Source: Chamaecrista fasciculata (taxonomy: Eukaryota; Streptophyta; Magnoliopsida; Fabales; Fabaceae). From it: DNA of 64,000 nucleotides. A model generated the notes under the pieces. That model made no database searches, was not told where the DNA came from, and was given only the letters and a program-made list of their open reading frames with translations. Both the position numbers and the translations under genes were made by a program. The stretch lies in contig QANZ01017153.1 in assembly GCA_003254925.1 (NCBI GenBank), positions 87,810 through 151,809 of the forward strand, read 5' to 3'. Below, piece by piece: positions 1 through 11,399 of the stretch (positions are counted from its first letter, which is position 1; the number at the start of each line of letters is the position of its first letter).

Positions 1-790
1 ATCACAAAACATGTGTATTTGTTTTTGTGCCAGTAAAGAATCAAAATGATACATTATTGCACATATTATCAATGTGCACTAATATAAAGTACAAAGAATG
101 TCATCAACTAAAATTAAACAGAAAAACTATAATTACAATTTTTATTAATATTCCCTTCTTGGATTTATTACTTAATGACTTCTCCCTACCAAATTGTTAG
201 CTCAGAAAGAGAAAGAAATAAGCAGATTCAAAAGCTAGCACAATCAACTTGCTTGGTTTCAGTAACATCCACATAGTTCGAAAGAGACTAATCATCAACA
301 TAGTATTCCAATGCTTTCTAGAATCATAATCATTCTAACTTCATCCTTCTCCCACAATGTTAAAGTGATCCAGCTTCATAGAGAAGAAATGTCGTTCATA
401 CTATAAACTAAAGGGATAATGTAACCAGACTTTAACAGAAGAGGTCATTTAAACAAAGAAATAAGACATTAGTGCTAGATCATTCTTTTTTAGAAATCAG
501 AAGATGCAAAAAAAATTTCTCAAAACATACCAAATGGGAACCAGCTCTTTTTTTTTTGCAAGACATCCATATATGCTCTAAAAAAAAAAAGAACACATAT
601 AGTCACCCAAACGGGCCCTTACAATACTGAGGGTAAGTCGAGTATAGTGGCCTAACAAGTCAGACCATTTATTTATTTTTTTTGAGCCAAAGCCCGTTTA
701 ATTTGTATAAATTAAAACTATACTATTTCTTGGCCCTATTTCTTTCTTTTTGTTCGTTGTTTGATTTTGAGAACTATCATGCTTCATCCA
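1..790. other. Intergenic, no gene seen
   Basis: AT-rich sequence with several A and T runs. I see no open frame with recognisable protein content and no clear repeat ends. Confidence 0.5.
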
Positions 791-792
791 CC

Positions 793-1267
793 TAGGGGTG
801 TACACGGGCCGGGCCGAGACCCGGCCCGGTACAGACCCGGGTCCGTCCGGTCCAAATTTTAAAAACAAAAAATTATTTATTCATTTTATATATTTTTTAA
901 CTTGTATATATTGATAAAATAATTATTTTGAAATCAATTTAATGATTTTTTATTAATAAAGACATTTAATTTGACTTAATTGTTAAAAAATGTTGATTTA
1001 ATTAAGATTAAGTATATATTTATGTATATTTTTAATATATAATTGATAAAAATAATAATAGATATGCATTTTTTAAAATCAAAAAAATATTTAGTAGTAT
1101 AAAATATAAATATGTACGGTAAAAATTTTTAAAAATTAATTTTTTTAAAAAATGAGAGTACCCCGGGCCGGGCCGGGTCTAGAAACAGTAGACCCAGACC
1201 CGACCCGGCTCGGTTCGAACACCCTCGGGCCGGGCCAGGTCCACCGGGTTGCCGGGCCGGCCGGGTA
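793..1267. repeat. GC-rich-ended repeat, probably a non-autonomous DNA transposon
   Basis: Two very GC-rich blocks made of GGGCCGGGCC/CCCGGCCC motifs (about 806-852 and 1160-1266) flank an AT-rich core. The left end begins with TAGGGGTGTACACGGG, which resembles hAT-type MITE ends. No matching right terminus or target duplication is obvious, so the copy may be truncated or rearranged. Confidence 0.45.
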
Positions 1268-1597
1268 AAATAATCAAATAATAAAAGTAACCGCATTTAT
1301 AATTTTTCGAAACTTACATAGGTGAGCTCAAATATGAGAAAGTTTCCATGATGAAACTACAACACTTAAATCGATCTAAAGATATTTAGAGTATTAAGTA
1401 ATGTAAAAAATTAACTAAATTTTATCTGGAAAATGAAACAACGTATATTTAGGACTTTTGGGGGTAAGTGAGTCGTTTCTTTGGAGTCATTATTTAAAAC
1501 GAGAATATCACATACTATTATAATAACCATGATAGTGGTAGATGAAATCAATAAGCTAGAGAGAAAGAAAGAAAGAAGAGTAAGAAGCTAGGAAGCA

Positions 1598-1922
1598 TGG
1601 ACACTTCAACCTGTTTTGCGTGTCGCCGTGTTAGATACGTGTTCGTGTCGACACCCACACGATACATATTCATAAGTTTTGGAATATAAAATTAATTTTT
1701 TGTGATTTTAACATGATAAACAATATAAAATAATAATACATATGACATATATTATGAATATATATTATAATTTTTAAGATTCTCATCAAAATTTGTGAAT
1801 TTTTAATTATTTATATATATAAATATATGCCGTGTCGTGTCATGTAAGTCTAAGAATTTGACGTGCCGGTGTGTCTGTGTCAGTGTCGTGTCCCGTATCC
1901 GTGTCAGTATCCATACTTCATA
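1598..1922. repeat. MITE-like repeat with GTGTCGTGTC-rich ends
   Basis: The left end (about 1598-1665) and right end (about 1830-1922) are imperfect inverted copies rich in GTGTCG/CGACAC motifs, around an AT-rich centre. This is a common plant repeat pattern. No open frame is present and the superfamily is not determined. Confidence 0.45.
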
Positions 1923-2051
1923 GGTAAGAAGGCATAGATTGATCGGTCGGTAATACATACGGTATCAATTATCTTAACCAAAAAACTTATATATCAAGTT
2001 TTTTATTAAGTTCCTCTAATCATAAATTTTAATTACATTTTTTTTCTTTAA

Positions 2052-2313
2052 TAGGCAAAAGTATTAATTTTGTTCTCAATTTACATCAACTGTCAATTTT
2101 GTTCTCAATATTTTTTGTTTTTTTAATCTGAGTTAGGATTTGAGTTTCTTTTTCTATCAATTTTACATTATATCTCGTTATCCACATAGATTTTGTCAAA
2201 AAATATTTTGCTAATATAAGAGCAAAGGATAAAATTGACCAAAATGTAAAACATTGGAGACGAAATTGATAGTTGACTTAAAGTTTAGGGTAAAATTAAT
2301 ACTTTTTAATAAT
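2052..2313. repeat. MITE-like inverted repeat
   Basis: The left end (AAAAGTATTAATTTTG) matches the inverted right end (AAAATTAATACTTTT), and the subterminal parts also pair. TTTAATA-like sequence lies on both sides and may be the remains of a target duplication. Non-coding. Confidence 0.45.
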
Positions 2314-2451
2314 ATGAAGGCAAAAGACCCTTTTGTGCCTCTAACGTTTGGGGTCAGTTTCAGTTATGCCCCTAACGTTTATTTTGTGTCGGTTATGCCC
2401 CTAATGTGAAACGTTTCTGTCAATTGTACCCTAACTTCAATTTTTTTGGGG

Positions 2452-2862
2452 CAAAAGTCCTATTTTAATTCCTCAAGTTTGCTTAAAGTTCTGTTTTGGT
2501 CCCTCAAATCTTTGGCGAACTTTCCAGTGAGATACACGACGACCCCAACAAATACGAAAACTTCTAATCCAAGGTTTTTTGACCTCCTAAGTTCAATGAC
2601 AGCCTCCATTTTGCGGAAAAATGACTGGCAAGCCGCCGAAAAGTTACACAATCGCCGAAAATCATATTTTCGGTCATTTGTTTGCAAAATGAAGGTTTCC
2701 ATTGAACTCAAGAGGTCAAAAACCTTGGATTAGAAGTTTTAGTAGTCGTCGGGGCCGCCGTGTATCTCGCCAGAAAGTTCACCGGAGACTTGAAGGACCA
2801 AAATGGAACTTTGAGCAAAATTTGAGAGACCAAAATAAGATTTTGACCCAAAAAATTTGAGG
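2452..2862. repeat. Long palindromic MITE
   Basis: The arms, about 190 bp each, pair around a centre near 2655. For example, the segment reading TTCTAATCCAAGGTTTTTTG at about 2563 is mirrored near 2718-2738. Overlapping short frames on both strands are by-products of the palindrome. A repeat with 'cccctaacgttt' motifs (2322-2450) abuts it and recurs at 58175-58330. Confidence 0.6.
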
Positions 2863-2987
2863 TTAAGGTATAAATGCCTTGTTTCACAATTCTCCATGGA
2901 GCATAATATATCTGCTATTTAACTATCCTCATAACAGAACCAGTCGATAATCTGGAAAAACTCCATATATCGTCTCCAATTCGTTGA

Positions 2988-3158
2988 ATGGAGAGTATGT
3001 TAAAGGATTTCGTAATTGAGGCCAAGAATCCATCCGCAGAGGCTTCCGCCAGATGGAGATCCGCCGTCACGTTGGTCAAGAATCGCCGCAGAAGGTTTCG
3101 CATGGTCGCCGATCTCCATAAACGCTCCCAAGCAGAGAAGAAGAGGAAGGAGATTCAG
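2988..3158 (+). pseudogene. Orphan first exon of an autoinhibited Ca2+-ATPase (ACA4/ACA11-like)
   Basis: The 57-residue frame starts MESMLKDFVIEAKNPS and contains a basic, Trp-bearing stretch (RWRSAVTLVKNRRRRFRM) followed by KKRKEIQ. This resembles the N-terminal calmodulin-binding autoinhibitory region of vacuolar-type plant P2B Ca2+-ATPases (ACA4/ACA11). The coding part ends at ATTCAG followed by a gt donor, where exon 1 would be expected to end. No further ACA exons (the transmembrane or DKTGT phosphorylation segments) were recognised downstream on either strand. It is either a gene fragment or a real exon cut off from the rest by the probable assembly join at 3797. Family assignment is fairly sure; function as a gene is unlikely as assembled. 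Confidence 0.6.
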
Positions 3159-3159
3159 G

Positions 3160-3796
3160 TTTTGAATTATTTGCTTTCATTTCTTGTTTTTATCAATCAA
3201 CTATCGCTTAAAATTAATTAAACTTATTAGTTTTCTCTTGGAAACTACACAGTACTGACTAGCTATTCCCGCGATTAAACTTGGCTAACATCCCATGTTA
3301 ATTTGTTGCGTCTTTCTTCTTCTTTTTCTGCCATCACTCGAGACTTTGTGATAATGTTTCATGTTCAAGTAGCGTTTTCCTTGGGCTATCTCGAGGTCAA
3401 TTTGGGGGAAAATAAACCTAGTTATTCTTTTGGCGGTTTCTGCGCGATATGCCAAAAAAAGTGGACGTTTCGAAATTAAAATCAACTAACGTTTCGAAAT
3501 CAAAATAAATCGAGATTTCGGAATTATTCCAACTTTGCTTCTTAGAATTATGAATTATCCTGTTTACGGGATATTGCCGTACTACACGTACTTTTTTTGT
3601 GCACGGCAATTCTATATAGTTACTACGACTCTTGTTTTATCTATGAGCAACTTTGTCGTATTCCAAAATGTCGATGAGGCAAAATGATTTGGCATTGAAT
3701 TGCTTTACTAATTAAAGAGATAATTTAAAATCCTTTTACCCCAATCTTGATTTGGAGACTTCCAATCATTTACATAAATTAATATGTAAAATATGA
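3160..3796. other. Non-coding stretch after the ACA exon
   Basis: This would be intron 1 of the ACA gene if the gene were intact. It holds a short direct repeat (CGTTTCGAAAT at about 3463 and 3490) and nothing that I can read as coding. Confidence 0.4.
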
Positions 3797-3797
3797 N
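3797..3797. other. Ambiguous base (n), left edge of tandem region
   Basis: A single 'n' lies shortly before the tandem-repeat region. A matching 'n' occurs at 5727. Such isolated ambiguous bases often mark gap-filled or joined contigs. Confidence 0.7.
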
Positions 3798-3984
3798 GAA
3801 CCAAATGAGTCTGATACACAAGATGTCAAATTCAAGATTTGAACAAAACCAGATCCAAACAAAAAAAATAGTTGTGAGACAACAAAAAACATTGAATCCG
3901 ATAGGGAAAACAATGTTTCTCACCAACTGAACAAAATTGGATCCCAAAGTTGGACAAAATCCAACAAATGCAACTGAATTACAT

Positions 3985-4795
3985 CAAATGTCTTTTTAAG
4001 ACCAAATTGGACTGAATCCAATAATTATAACAATGTTACTCAAATGCCTCTTAAAGGCCAAATTGGACTAAATCCAATAATTGTAACAAAGTTACCTCAA
4101 ATGCCTCGTGAAGGCCGAATTGGACTAAATCCAATAATTGTAACAAAGCTGACTCAAATGCCTCTTGAAGGCTGAATTGGACTAAATCCAATAAATTGTA
4201 ACAGAGTTACCTCAAATGCCTCTTGAAGGCCGAATTGGACTGAACCCAATAATTGTAACAATGTTACTCCAAATACCTCTTGAAGGCCAAATTGGACTAA
4301 ATCCAATAATTATAACAGAGTTACCCAAATGCCTCTTGAAGGCCAAATTGGACTAGATCCAATAAATGTAACAAAGTTACTCAGATGCCTGTAAGGGCCA
4401 ACATTGGACTAAATCAAATAAATGTAACAGAGTTACCTCAAATGCCTCTAAGAGCCAAAATTGGACTAAATCCAATAAATTGTAACAAGGTTACCTCAAA
4501 TGCCTCTAAGGGCCAAAATTGGACTAAATCCAATAAATTGTAACAAAGTTACTTCAGATGCCTATAAGGGCCAAATTGGACTAAATCCAATGACTGTAAC
4601 AATGTTACTCCAAATACCTCTTCAAGGTCAAATTAGACTAAATCCAATAATTGTAACAATGTTACTACAAATGCCTCTTGAAGGCCAAATTGGACTAAAT
4701 CCAATAATTATAACAAAATTACTTCAGATGCCTCTAAGGGCCAAAATTGGACTAAATCCAATAAATTGTAACAAAGTTACTAAAAAGAAAAAACT
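3985..4795. repeat. Tandem array, period about 57-59 bp, about 14 units
   Basis: Units contain ATTGGACTAAATCCAATAAT and GTTACnnCAAATGCCTCTTGAAGG. Unit spacing, read from successive TTGGACT positions, varies between about 56 and 60 bp. Because 57 bp is 19 codons, one frame (4500-4790) yields a 19-residue repeat of the form MPLxGQIGLNP, which I regard as fortuitous. A copia gag remnant follows on the minus strand. Confidence 0.85.
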
Positions 4796-4822
4796 AAAAT
4801 TGGAGAAAATCCAATTAAAAGT

Positions 4823-5050
4823 TTACTCAGACTCCCACTGGACCAAGATATCATCTAAAAGGTCCACAAAATGCTCATACCAAAATTTATACCAAGCCTT
4901 GTCAGCAACACCAAAATGGTTAAGGACATTTGTTGGCCCAAGACCCCTCATAGCCAAATAATCAATTAAGATTATCAAATACATGTTTAGGGACTCAAAC
5001 CAGACATCATAATTAGTCCCAACCAAAGTTTTCACCACAGAAAGTTGCAT
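4823..5050 (-). pseudogene. LTR-retrotransposon (Copia-type) gag fragment
   Basis: The minus-strand frame reads KTLVGTNYDVWFESLNMYL and then a hydrophobic and acidic stretch, like the N-terminal part of Copia gag polyproteins (the 'L.GTNY..W...M...L' pattern). It is short and has no zinc knuckle or protease. Tandem arrays lie on both sides, suggesting that all of this belongs to a degraded retroelement on the minus strand. Confidence 0.5.
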
Positions 5051-5726
5051 ACAAACAAAAGCTGATATGGCCACTAACAAATGGGAAACAATAATTATGT
5101 CTCAAAACATAATTATAACACAAAGTTTCCTTCACAAAATCAGCTTATGCAACCTAACGAAAGTTGCTAAAACCAGAAGCTGATTTGGCCATCAACAAAT
5201 GGGAAATATTAATTATGTCTCACAACATAATTACTACACAAAGTTTCCCTCACAAAATCAGCTTGTACAAACTCATGAAAGTTGCTAAAAACAAAAGCTG
5301 ATTTGGCCATTAACAAATGAGAAATATTAATTATGTCTCACAACATAATTATAACACAAGATTTCCCTCACAGAATCAGCTTATACAAACTCATGAAAGT
5401 TGCTAAAAACAGAAGCTGATTTGGCCATTAACAAATGGGAAATATTAATTATGTCTCACAACATAGTTACTACACAAAGTTTCCCTCACAAAATCAGCTT
5501 GTACAAACTCATGAAAGTTGCTAAAAACAAAAGCTGATTTGGCCATTAACAAATGGGAAATATTAATTATGTCTCACAACATAATTATCACACAAGATTT
5601 CCCTCACAGAATCAGCTTATGAAACCTTATGAAAGTTGCTAAAACCAGAAGCTGATTTTGGCCATTAACAAATGGGAAACATTAATTATGTCTCACAACA
5701 TAATTATCACACAAGATTTCCCTCAC
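5040..5726. repeat. Tandem array, period about 119 bp, about 5.5 units
   Basis: Each unit contains GAAAGTTGCTAAAA, AAGCTGATTTGGCCAT, AACAAATGGGAAA, TTAATTATGTCTCACAAC and TTTCCCTCACA. The AGCTGAT motif recurs near 5060, 5179, 5299, 5416, 5535 and 5654. The array ends abruptly at the ambiguous base at 5727. Confidence 0.85.
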
Positions 5727-5727
5727 N
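5727..5727. other. Ambiguous base (n), right edge of tandem region
   Basis: Sequence identity switches exactly here, from the 119-bp array to the interior of a PIF/Harbinger-type element. That supports an artificial or gap-filled join. Confidence 0.7.
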
Positions 5728-6319
5728 AATGTGTAAATTATTTTTTAAAAAAAAAAATGCAGTAGCGAGAATAGAAGAAGATTGTAACTTAAAAAATAAT
5801 TTAGAGATTCAATTGTATATTTTATTCAAAACAAATAGAGGAATATCGGGACTAAAAAAATAACAACATTACAAATGAACAAAAATAGTTTTTGTTTAAT
5901 TAAATTAATATAAATTATATGTGAGATAGAGAGAGTGTGTATGTGAGAGAGAGAGGGAGAGAGAGAGAGAAAGAAAGGTGTGTGAGTGAAAAAGAGAAAA
6001 AAAAATTGATAAAAAATGATAGATAGAGAGAAAAAATTATAAGTGTAATAAATGAGGGTATGTAAAATTACTATTTTTCCTAATTGTTTTTTTTTATATT
6101 TGTATTAGAGTGTAGGTAAATATAGGTATATGAGTAGGGATAGTTTAGTAAATGTTAAGAAAATGAGATGATGTTGTGGATGAGATGATGATGTGGATGA
6201 GATGAGATGAGATTAGATGCTCACCAAACACTCAACCTACACTTTTCATCCAATTTTAAGTTGAGATGATGTTTGGATTAGATGAGATTATTATGATAAT
6301 GCTGTCTCCCAAACAGGCC
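5728..6319. mobile_element. Right part of a PIF/Harbinger-type element
   Basis: Colinear with about 51.5-52.1 kb of the complete copy at 50110-52114: shared segments include AAGAAGATTGTAACTTAAAA, AAATGAGGGTATGTAAAATT and ATGAGTAGGGATAG. It ends with the inverted terminus GGCCTGTTTGGGAGACA (minus strand), next to TTA. The left half is missing at the join at 5727. It includes a GA-rich microsatellite at about 5932-5978 and a GAGATGA repeat at about 6160-6220. Confidence 0.7.
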
Positions 6320-9300
6320 TTAATCTTAGCCATTAAATTCATCCAAGGGCTTAAATCAAGGCCACATCACTCCTTACATTAAACTTACCGTTTCATTAAA
6401 AAATTCAGACTTCTCTATTGCAGTATTGTTAGAGGAAGCGTTTTGGTAGCAAGTCCAGAGTTCTCCGCCGTTTCCTTCAGGGCTTCCTCAAATCTCAATC
6501 CATCTCTACAAAAAGTGAATTGTGGATCGTGGAAACGCATAGATGGCTGTGAAATTGGAATCGAGTTTCTTCTCGCCCATGGTTTCGAAATTGGAAGTGG
6601 GTTTTAACGCGTCCATGGCTACACCGATTTGTTCGGTGAGATTGACGGTTACTTCGACTACTTTCGTCTTTGCTTTTAAACCTCGTTTTCTCCCACTTTT
6701 TTTCGGTAAATCGATGTGATTTAAGTTTCTTTACTCCAATTTGTAGATATTTTATCTATTGTGTCGTCCATGGCTGCAAAACTGGAAGTGAGCATTGACG
6801 CCTCTATGGCTAAAGTACAAAGAGAAAATTTCGTCCTTTGCCTTGTATGCTATTGACATATAAAGTGAGTATTGCACGGATGCTGAATTTGTTATCCATG
6901 GTGACAAGTTCGAAATATTAAAAAGCCCTGAGCGAATTTAGTGTTTGGACTATTTCTTTTTTACTTTTTTTTTCTGATGTTTAAATTTGATAAGCTGGCA
7001 ATGGTGTAGAGATAAACGTGGCACTTCTGAATTCTGCATTTTAGGCTCTGTAGTATCTGTTGATGGTGATATGATTCAAGCAAACTTATTAATTAAGAAT
7101 TATGACCTTGATTCATTGTCCTACCATGGTTCACTTGTTCCTTTTCTGGCATCCTACTATGACTTATCCAAACCATAGGCAAAGGCTCAGTGAGTCTGAC
7201 CAATCATCACACTGATCTTGGATCTTCTACCCTTGATAAAAATTTGAGAAAGTCTTGTTTGATTTATATAATACAGTTCTAGGCACTGTAATGTACTAAT
7301 GATAATACAAACTTGATAATAAAATACATTTATAAATTTAACAGTATGCATGGGTTTAATTTGAGGTTGGTATATTTAATACCTTTCTTTGTGGGGTAAA
7401 ATTTAGTTGGCATATGTAATTATTTTTATAGCTGTAATAAGTTACTTTTTTGGTTGGGAATTTGGTCTTTAGTATGTGATGTGTATTGAGATTGCCCGTG
7501 GAGTTTTGTAGTATAGTTCTCCATTGTTGCTTTCTTGATGCATGACAGTTTGAAAATTTGCCTGCAATTTTATATTGAGTGTTGGTTTTGGAGTGCAGCT
7601 TCAAAATAATATTTATGTTGATGTATAGTCTGCTATATAATATAGTATATATATATGTATATTGTCACTCTTGCAATAATTAAATTTTGTGCTGTTTGGT
7701 TTGCTCATTGAAATTCAGCATATAATTATGCAAGGGAATGCAATTGGTAACATTCTCCAAAGATGAAAGAGCAAAGCATGATGTATTTTCAAGTTCAAGT
7801 TCGAATGTTCCTAGATGCACAAGAAATGACATGAATATGCAGAATTTTCAAGACTTGAATATACACATGAAAGAGCTAGAGAATTAGAGATCTGAACATG
7901 GATATAGTTTTGTTGTTTATATATTCTTGATGTAAATAAAGAGGTAGATAGTGACTGAACTAATTGTACATGAGATATGATTATCAATAAAATAAAGATG
8001 GTTTGTTCATTAGCTTGTCTATTCTTTCTCACTTGTCTCCTTTACTTTTCAAAAGCAAAAGCAATCATACAAAAAAAACATCTCCAAGCAAATGAAATAG
8101 CAAAAATATTCATCATAGCTTGTGACCACTGCTGTTTGATTCTCCAATAAAGTCCATGACGGAAATAAATCCGAGTATGGGAGACGAAAAACACTGACCT
8201 GGAGTTGAAATTGATCTTCAGTGGAGCTAAGATCTTCAAACCACAATATCCCAAGAGTGAACCAAATGGAGTGGAAGAAAAGGAAGGGACTGAAATAGCA
8301 AAAAAAAAAATGAGGACCCCAAGTTGTGAAAACAACTTTAGTATATATATAGTGAAAATATTCACTAATTAGTCCATCAGTGAATATTACAAAATGGTCC
8401 TTAACCATTATTACAAAACAGTCCCTTTAACAAACAAACTCCATATATACATTAGTAATCTAATGGGATAATTACTAATACTCTTCGGACGTGGCTTGGG
8501 GTTCTTAGCCCGGTCCCAGAAGGCTTGTGGATAATCCAACCCATCACGAATTACCACAAGTAATATGAACCCAATCTATTCTTATTTAGATTTACGATAA
8601 ATTAATTACTTATCAGTAAACACAAATATTAATCTTACAATAGATTAATGCTAATCCACACAAAAATTCCAACAGTCCAGTCCTTGAAGGGGATCATGAA
8701 AGTTCAATCCTTGATTGAGATACTGAACAAATAAATAAGCTTAAGTAGTAGACTTGGTGGTTGTATAAGCTTAAGTACTTCAATAATGTGAGGAGTGAGA
8801 AAAGAAAGCAGAGTGTTGAATCATACTAAGATACAAAAAAGCAGTCATATAATTGATCCAACAGAACTGAAATACTAGGACTGAAATATATAGGACTGAA
8901 ATACTAATCCAACAGAACATTCATTCCCTGAACAATTAGTGAGAGCTTACAAACTACTAAATAGATGGAAATTAAAAATCTTACCATCAAGAATGCTATA
9001 TAACTAAATTGCTGGTTGTTCCCTACAAAATTCTCATTGTGGACTTGACTTGAAGTCAAACTATTATCAATAACATTAAAGAAACAAGTGCTAGAATGTT
9101 CAGAACTAAACATAACATACACAAATTCATATTAAAATTCTTTTATAATATATGAAGGTCAAAAAACTTTTTAATCACTTTGCTAGAATCAGTTTAATAT
9201 ATTAACTAAAATATAAGAAAAGAAAGTCATACATGGTGAGCTACTCCAAGCCAAACTCAAAAGGAGGAGGCAAGCTGCAAAACGAAGGGCGTTGAACTTC

Positions 9301-9520
9301 TGCGAGAGGGAGAAATGAGTTCATATTTTTAGAGTTAGCCATATATAAAATGAAATATGAAGAAGGCGGGAAAAGAATTTCTACCAAAACGCTTCCTCTC
9401 CCATTCCTTAACAATACTGCAATAAAGAAGTCTGAATTTTTTAATGAAACGGTGAGCTTAATGTAAGGAGTGATGTGGCCTTGATTTAAGCCCTTGGATG
9501 AATTTAATGGCTGGGATTAA
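6320..9520. mobile_element. 3.2 kb segment flanked by about 130-bp inverted repeats
   Basis: Left 6320-6456 and right about 9387-9520 are inverted copies that share TTAATC, CATTAAATTCATCCAAGGGC, AGTGATGTGGCC (right-strand sense) and GAAGCGTTTTGGTAG, with one 11-bp indel. The interior has leader-like and exon-like stretches, including a short frame from ATG at about 6543 followed by a plausible donor, and a related sequence near 6770 sharing KLEV and ASMA. No transposase was recognised. A MULE-like element carrying host sequence, or an inverted duplication, would both fit. 7180-9380 otherwise shows no protein I recognise. Confidence 0.5.
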
Positions 9521-9890
9521 TTAAAAGGGAGAGAAAGGTAGAGAAATTAAACGGGAGAGGATCCAACCCCGGATCCACTTCCATGATGAATAGTAAATAT
9601 TAAGTGAGGTTGGTGCGTTTGGTGATATATATTAATTAGTTTGTGAGTTGTGACCGATACGTACGACGATACCCCTTTGACGACGGAAACAGTTGTAGTT
9701 CTATTGGATAGCTTGTGGAATGTGGATAATCATTAACAAGGGACATTATTGACACCTACAGCTTTTAAGATGAGCAAACTTCACTTTCTGACTTTCTGGC
9801 TCACCATTATTTGTAGGTCAATTAGGTCGATTTCTCGTTTTTAAGTATAAGTAAAAAATATTGTAATCTATGACAGAATTGATTTGGAAA
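9521..9890. other. Intergenic, nothing recognised
   Basis: No coding pattern or defined repeat ends seen. Confidence 0.4.
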
Positions 9891-9892
9891 CA

Positions 9893-10185
9893 ATTTTGGT
9901 ACCATAACTTTGAAAAAAGACTCAATTTGGTTCCATTACCTTTTTTTTTTTTGCAATTTTGATCTCATAACTTTTGAAAACGTTCTACCATTGGTCCTAA
10001 GCTGATTTCCCTTCATATCATAACTTCACTCATATTTGCTATGTCATCATCTAACTCAGTATGTCAGATCATTTTTAAAGGCAGATAATGAATGGAAATC
10101 AAATTGGGACCAACGGTGAGACGTTTTCAAAAGTTATGGGACCAAAATTACAACAAAAAAAGTTATGGGACCAAAAGTGTACTTA
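9893..10185. repeat. MITE family A, copy 1
   Basis: Arms of the form 'tggtcccataacttttgaaaacgt' are inverted (about 9893-9995 against about 10105-10185) around a centre containing 'atgtcagatcatttttaaa'. The same family recurs at 47416-47832. Non-coding. Confidence 0.6.
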
Positions 10186-10609
10186 AGCCTTCAAGTTAAT
10201 TATTCCAAAGTTCATTAAGTTGTTTTTAATTACAAGCTAGTTCACAACTTGCCACGTCAACCACCACAACATGCATTGTTTTGGAAATTTCAGGAATGAG
10301 AAAACCAAGCATTTTATTGGAATGAAAAGTGTATTCAAGAACTTGTCCAGTTTTTCAACTTGAGGTGATCCTCCTCACTGCAAATCAATTGCGATTAAAA
10401 CAGAGAATACATATGGAGTGAAAAAAAAAACAGGAAATTCAAGAGTAGTGGAGGGACGGAGGAGGGAAGTTTGAAATTAACAATATATAATGTTTGTTAC
10501 AAACTATATATATTCACTAATTAATGAAAGCGACACAACATTAATTAACATTAACAGCAATAGTAAAATACAAGATCGATATGTAGAAAAGTGAAATAAG
10601 TAATTTAGT

Positions 10610-11315
10610 TTAGTAGTGTGTAATATTATTTGGGCGATGGGAGAAGATAGGAAGGATGAGAAGGAAGAGGAAAGCAATAGCAGCGAGAAGAGACAAAACA
10701 GAAGCAGCAGCGACTTGGTGACAGAACTTATCGAACACATTACACACTTTGTTCCAACGCACGTGGGAGTTGCCTTTGAACCCTATCACTCCAACTGCTA
10801 CGGTTGCTCCGTTCGCAGAAAACAGTAACCCAACCATGAGTGCATCACCTATTATTATCAAATTCCCTATCAATCCTCTCATTCTATCTCTCTTTCCCAA
10901 CGCAACCACCAACGTACTCACCGCCCCGTATCCACTTGCTATACCATTCGCCACCACAAAGTACCTGAAGGATTTTTAGGACTATCTTAAAAAATTGAGC
11001 AGACACATAAGGGAGTGAAACGAATAGAAGAATAAAGATAGGATAGTTTAATTGAAATTAAACTTACGTAAAAGCGGACAAGTAGCGCCATTTGGCGGTG
11101 ACAGGAAGAGTGATAGGGGGTAAGGAGTCGATGAGTTTGAGAGAGACGAGTTTGGTCTGCTTGTCGACGCCCAGAACTATGGTAGCTGCAAGTGTCAGAC
11201 CCAACGTTAAAACCCTCAACGCTACACCTTTACTACTATTTCCTTTTCCCTTTTCTTCAATTCTCTCTTTTCCATTATTATTATTCACTACTGATCCCTC
11301 CATTCCATTATTCAT
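10610..11315 (-). CDS. CASP-like protein, CASPL1E type (two exons)
   Basis: Four-helix membrane protein of the Casparian-strip domain protein-like family (UPF0497/DUF588), expected in the plasma membrane. Coding exons are 11068-11315 and 10610-10964, joined by gtaagt and ttcag splice signals, giving 200 residues. The N-terminal tail is hydrophilic, with helix 1 near VLTLGLTLAATIVLG, then the family signature KQTKLV, KWRYLSAFTYFVVANGIASGY, a polar loop with GKRDRMRG, a third helix, and FKGNSHVRWNKVCNVFDKFC before the last helix. Closest by memory to Arabidopsis CASPL1E1/E2. The relative at 23.6 kb has an additional intron before its last exon that is absent here. The biochemical role is unknown beyond membrane-scaffold activity inferred from the family. 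Confidence 0.9.
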
Positions 11316-11343
11316 CCTGCTAATTACTCTACTACTTCACTTC

Positions 11344-11347
<4 letters not shown>

Positions 11348-11378
<31 letters not shown>

Positions 11379-11395
11379 AAATGATACCTTATATA
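11348..11395 (-). promoter_or_regulatory. CASPL1E TATA box and (CT)n leader
   Basis: On the minus strand a TATATAAGG box (11387-11395) lies about 72 bp upstream of the start codon. A CT/GA dinucleotide tract (11348-11376) sits in the inferred 5' leader. Transcription start not determined. Confidence 0.5.
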
Positions 11396-11399
11396 GATC

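Noticed and set aside
4500-4961. 153-residue frame with a 19-residue repeat (MPLxGQIGLNP)
   Set aside because: The 57-bp repeat period happens to be a multiple of three; other units of the array shift frame, and no start context or homology supports it.
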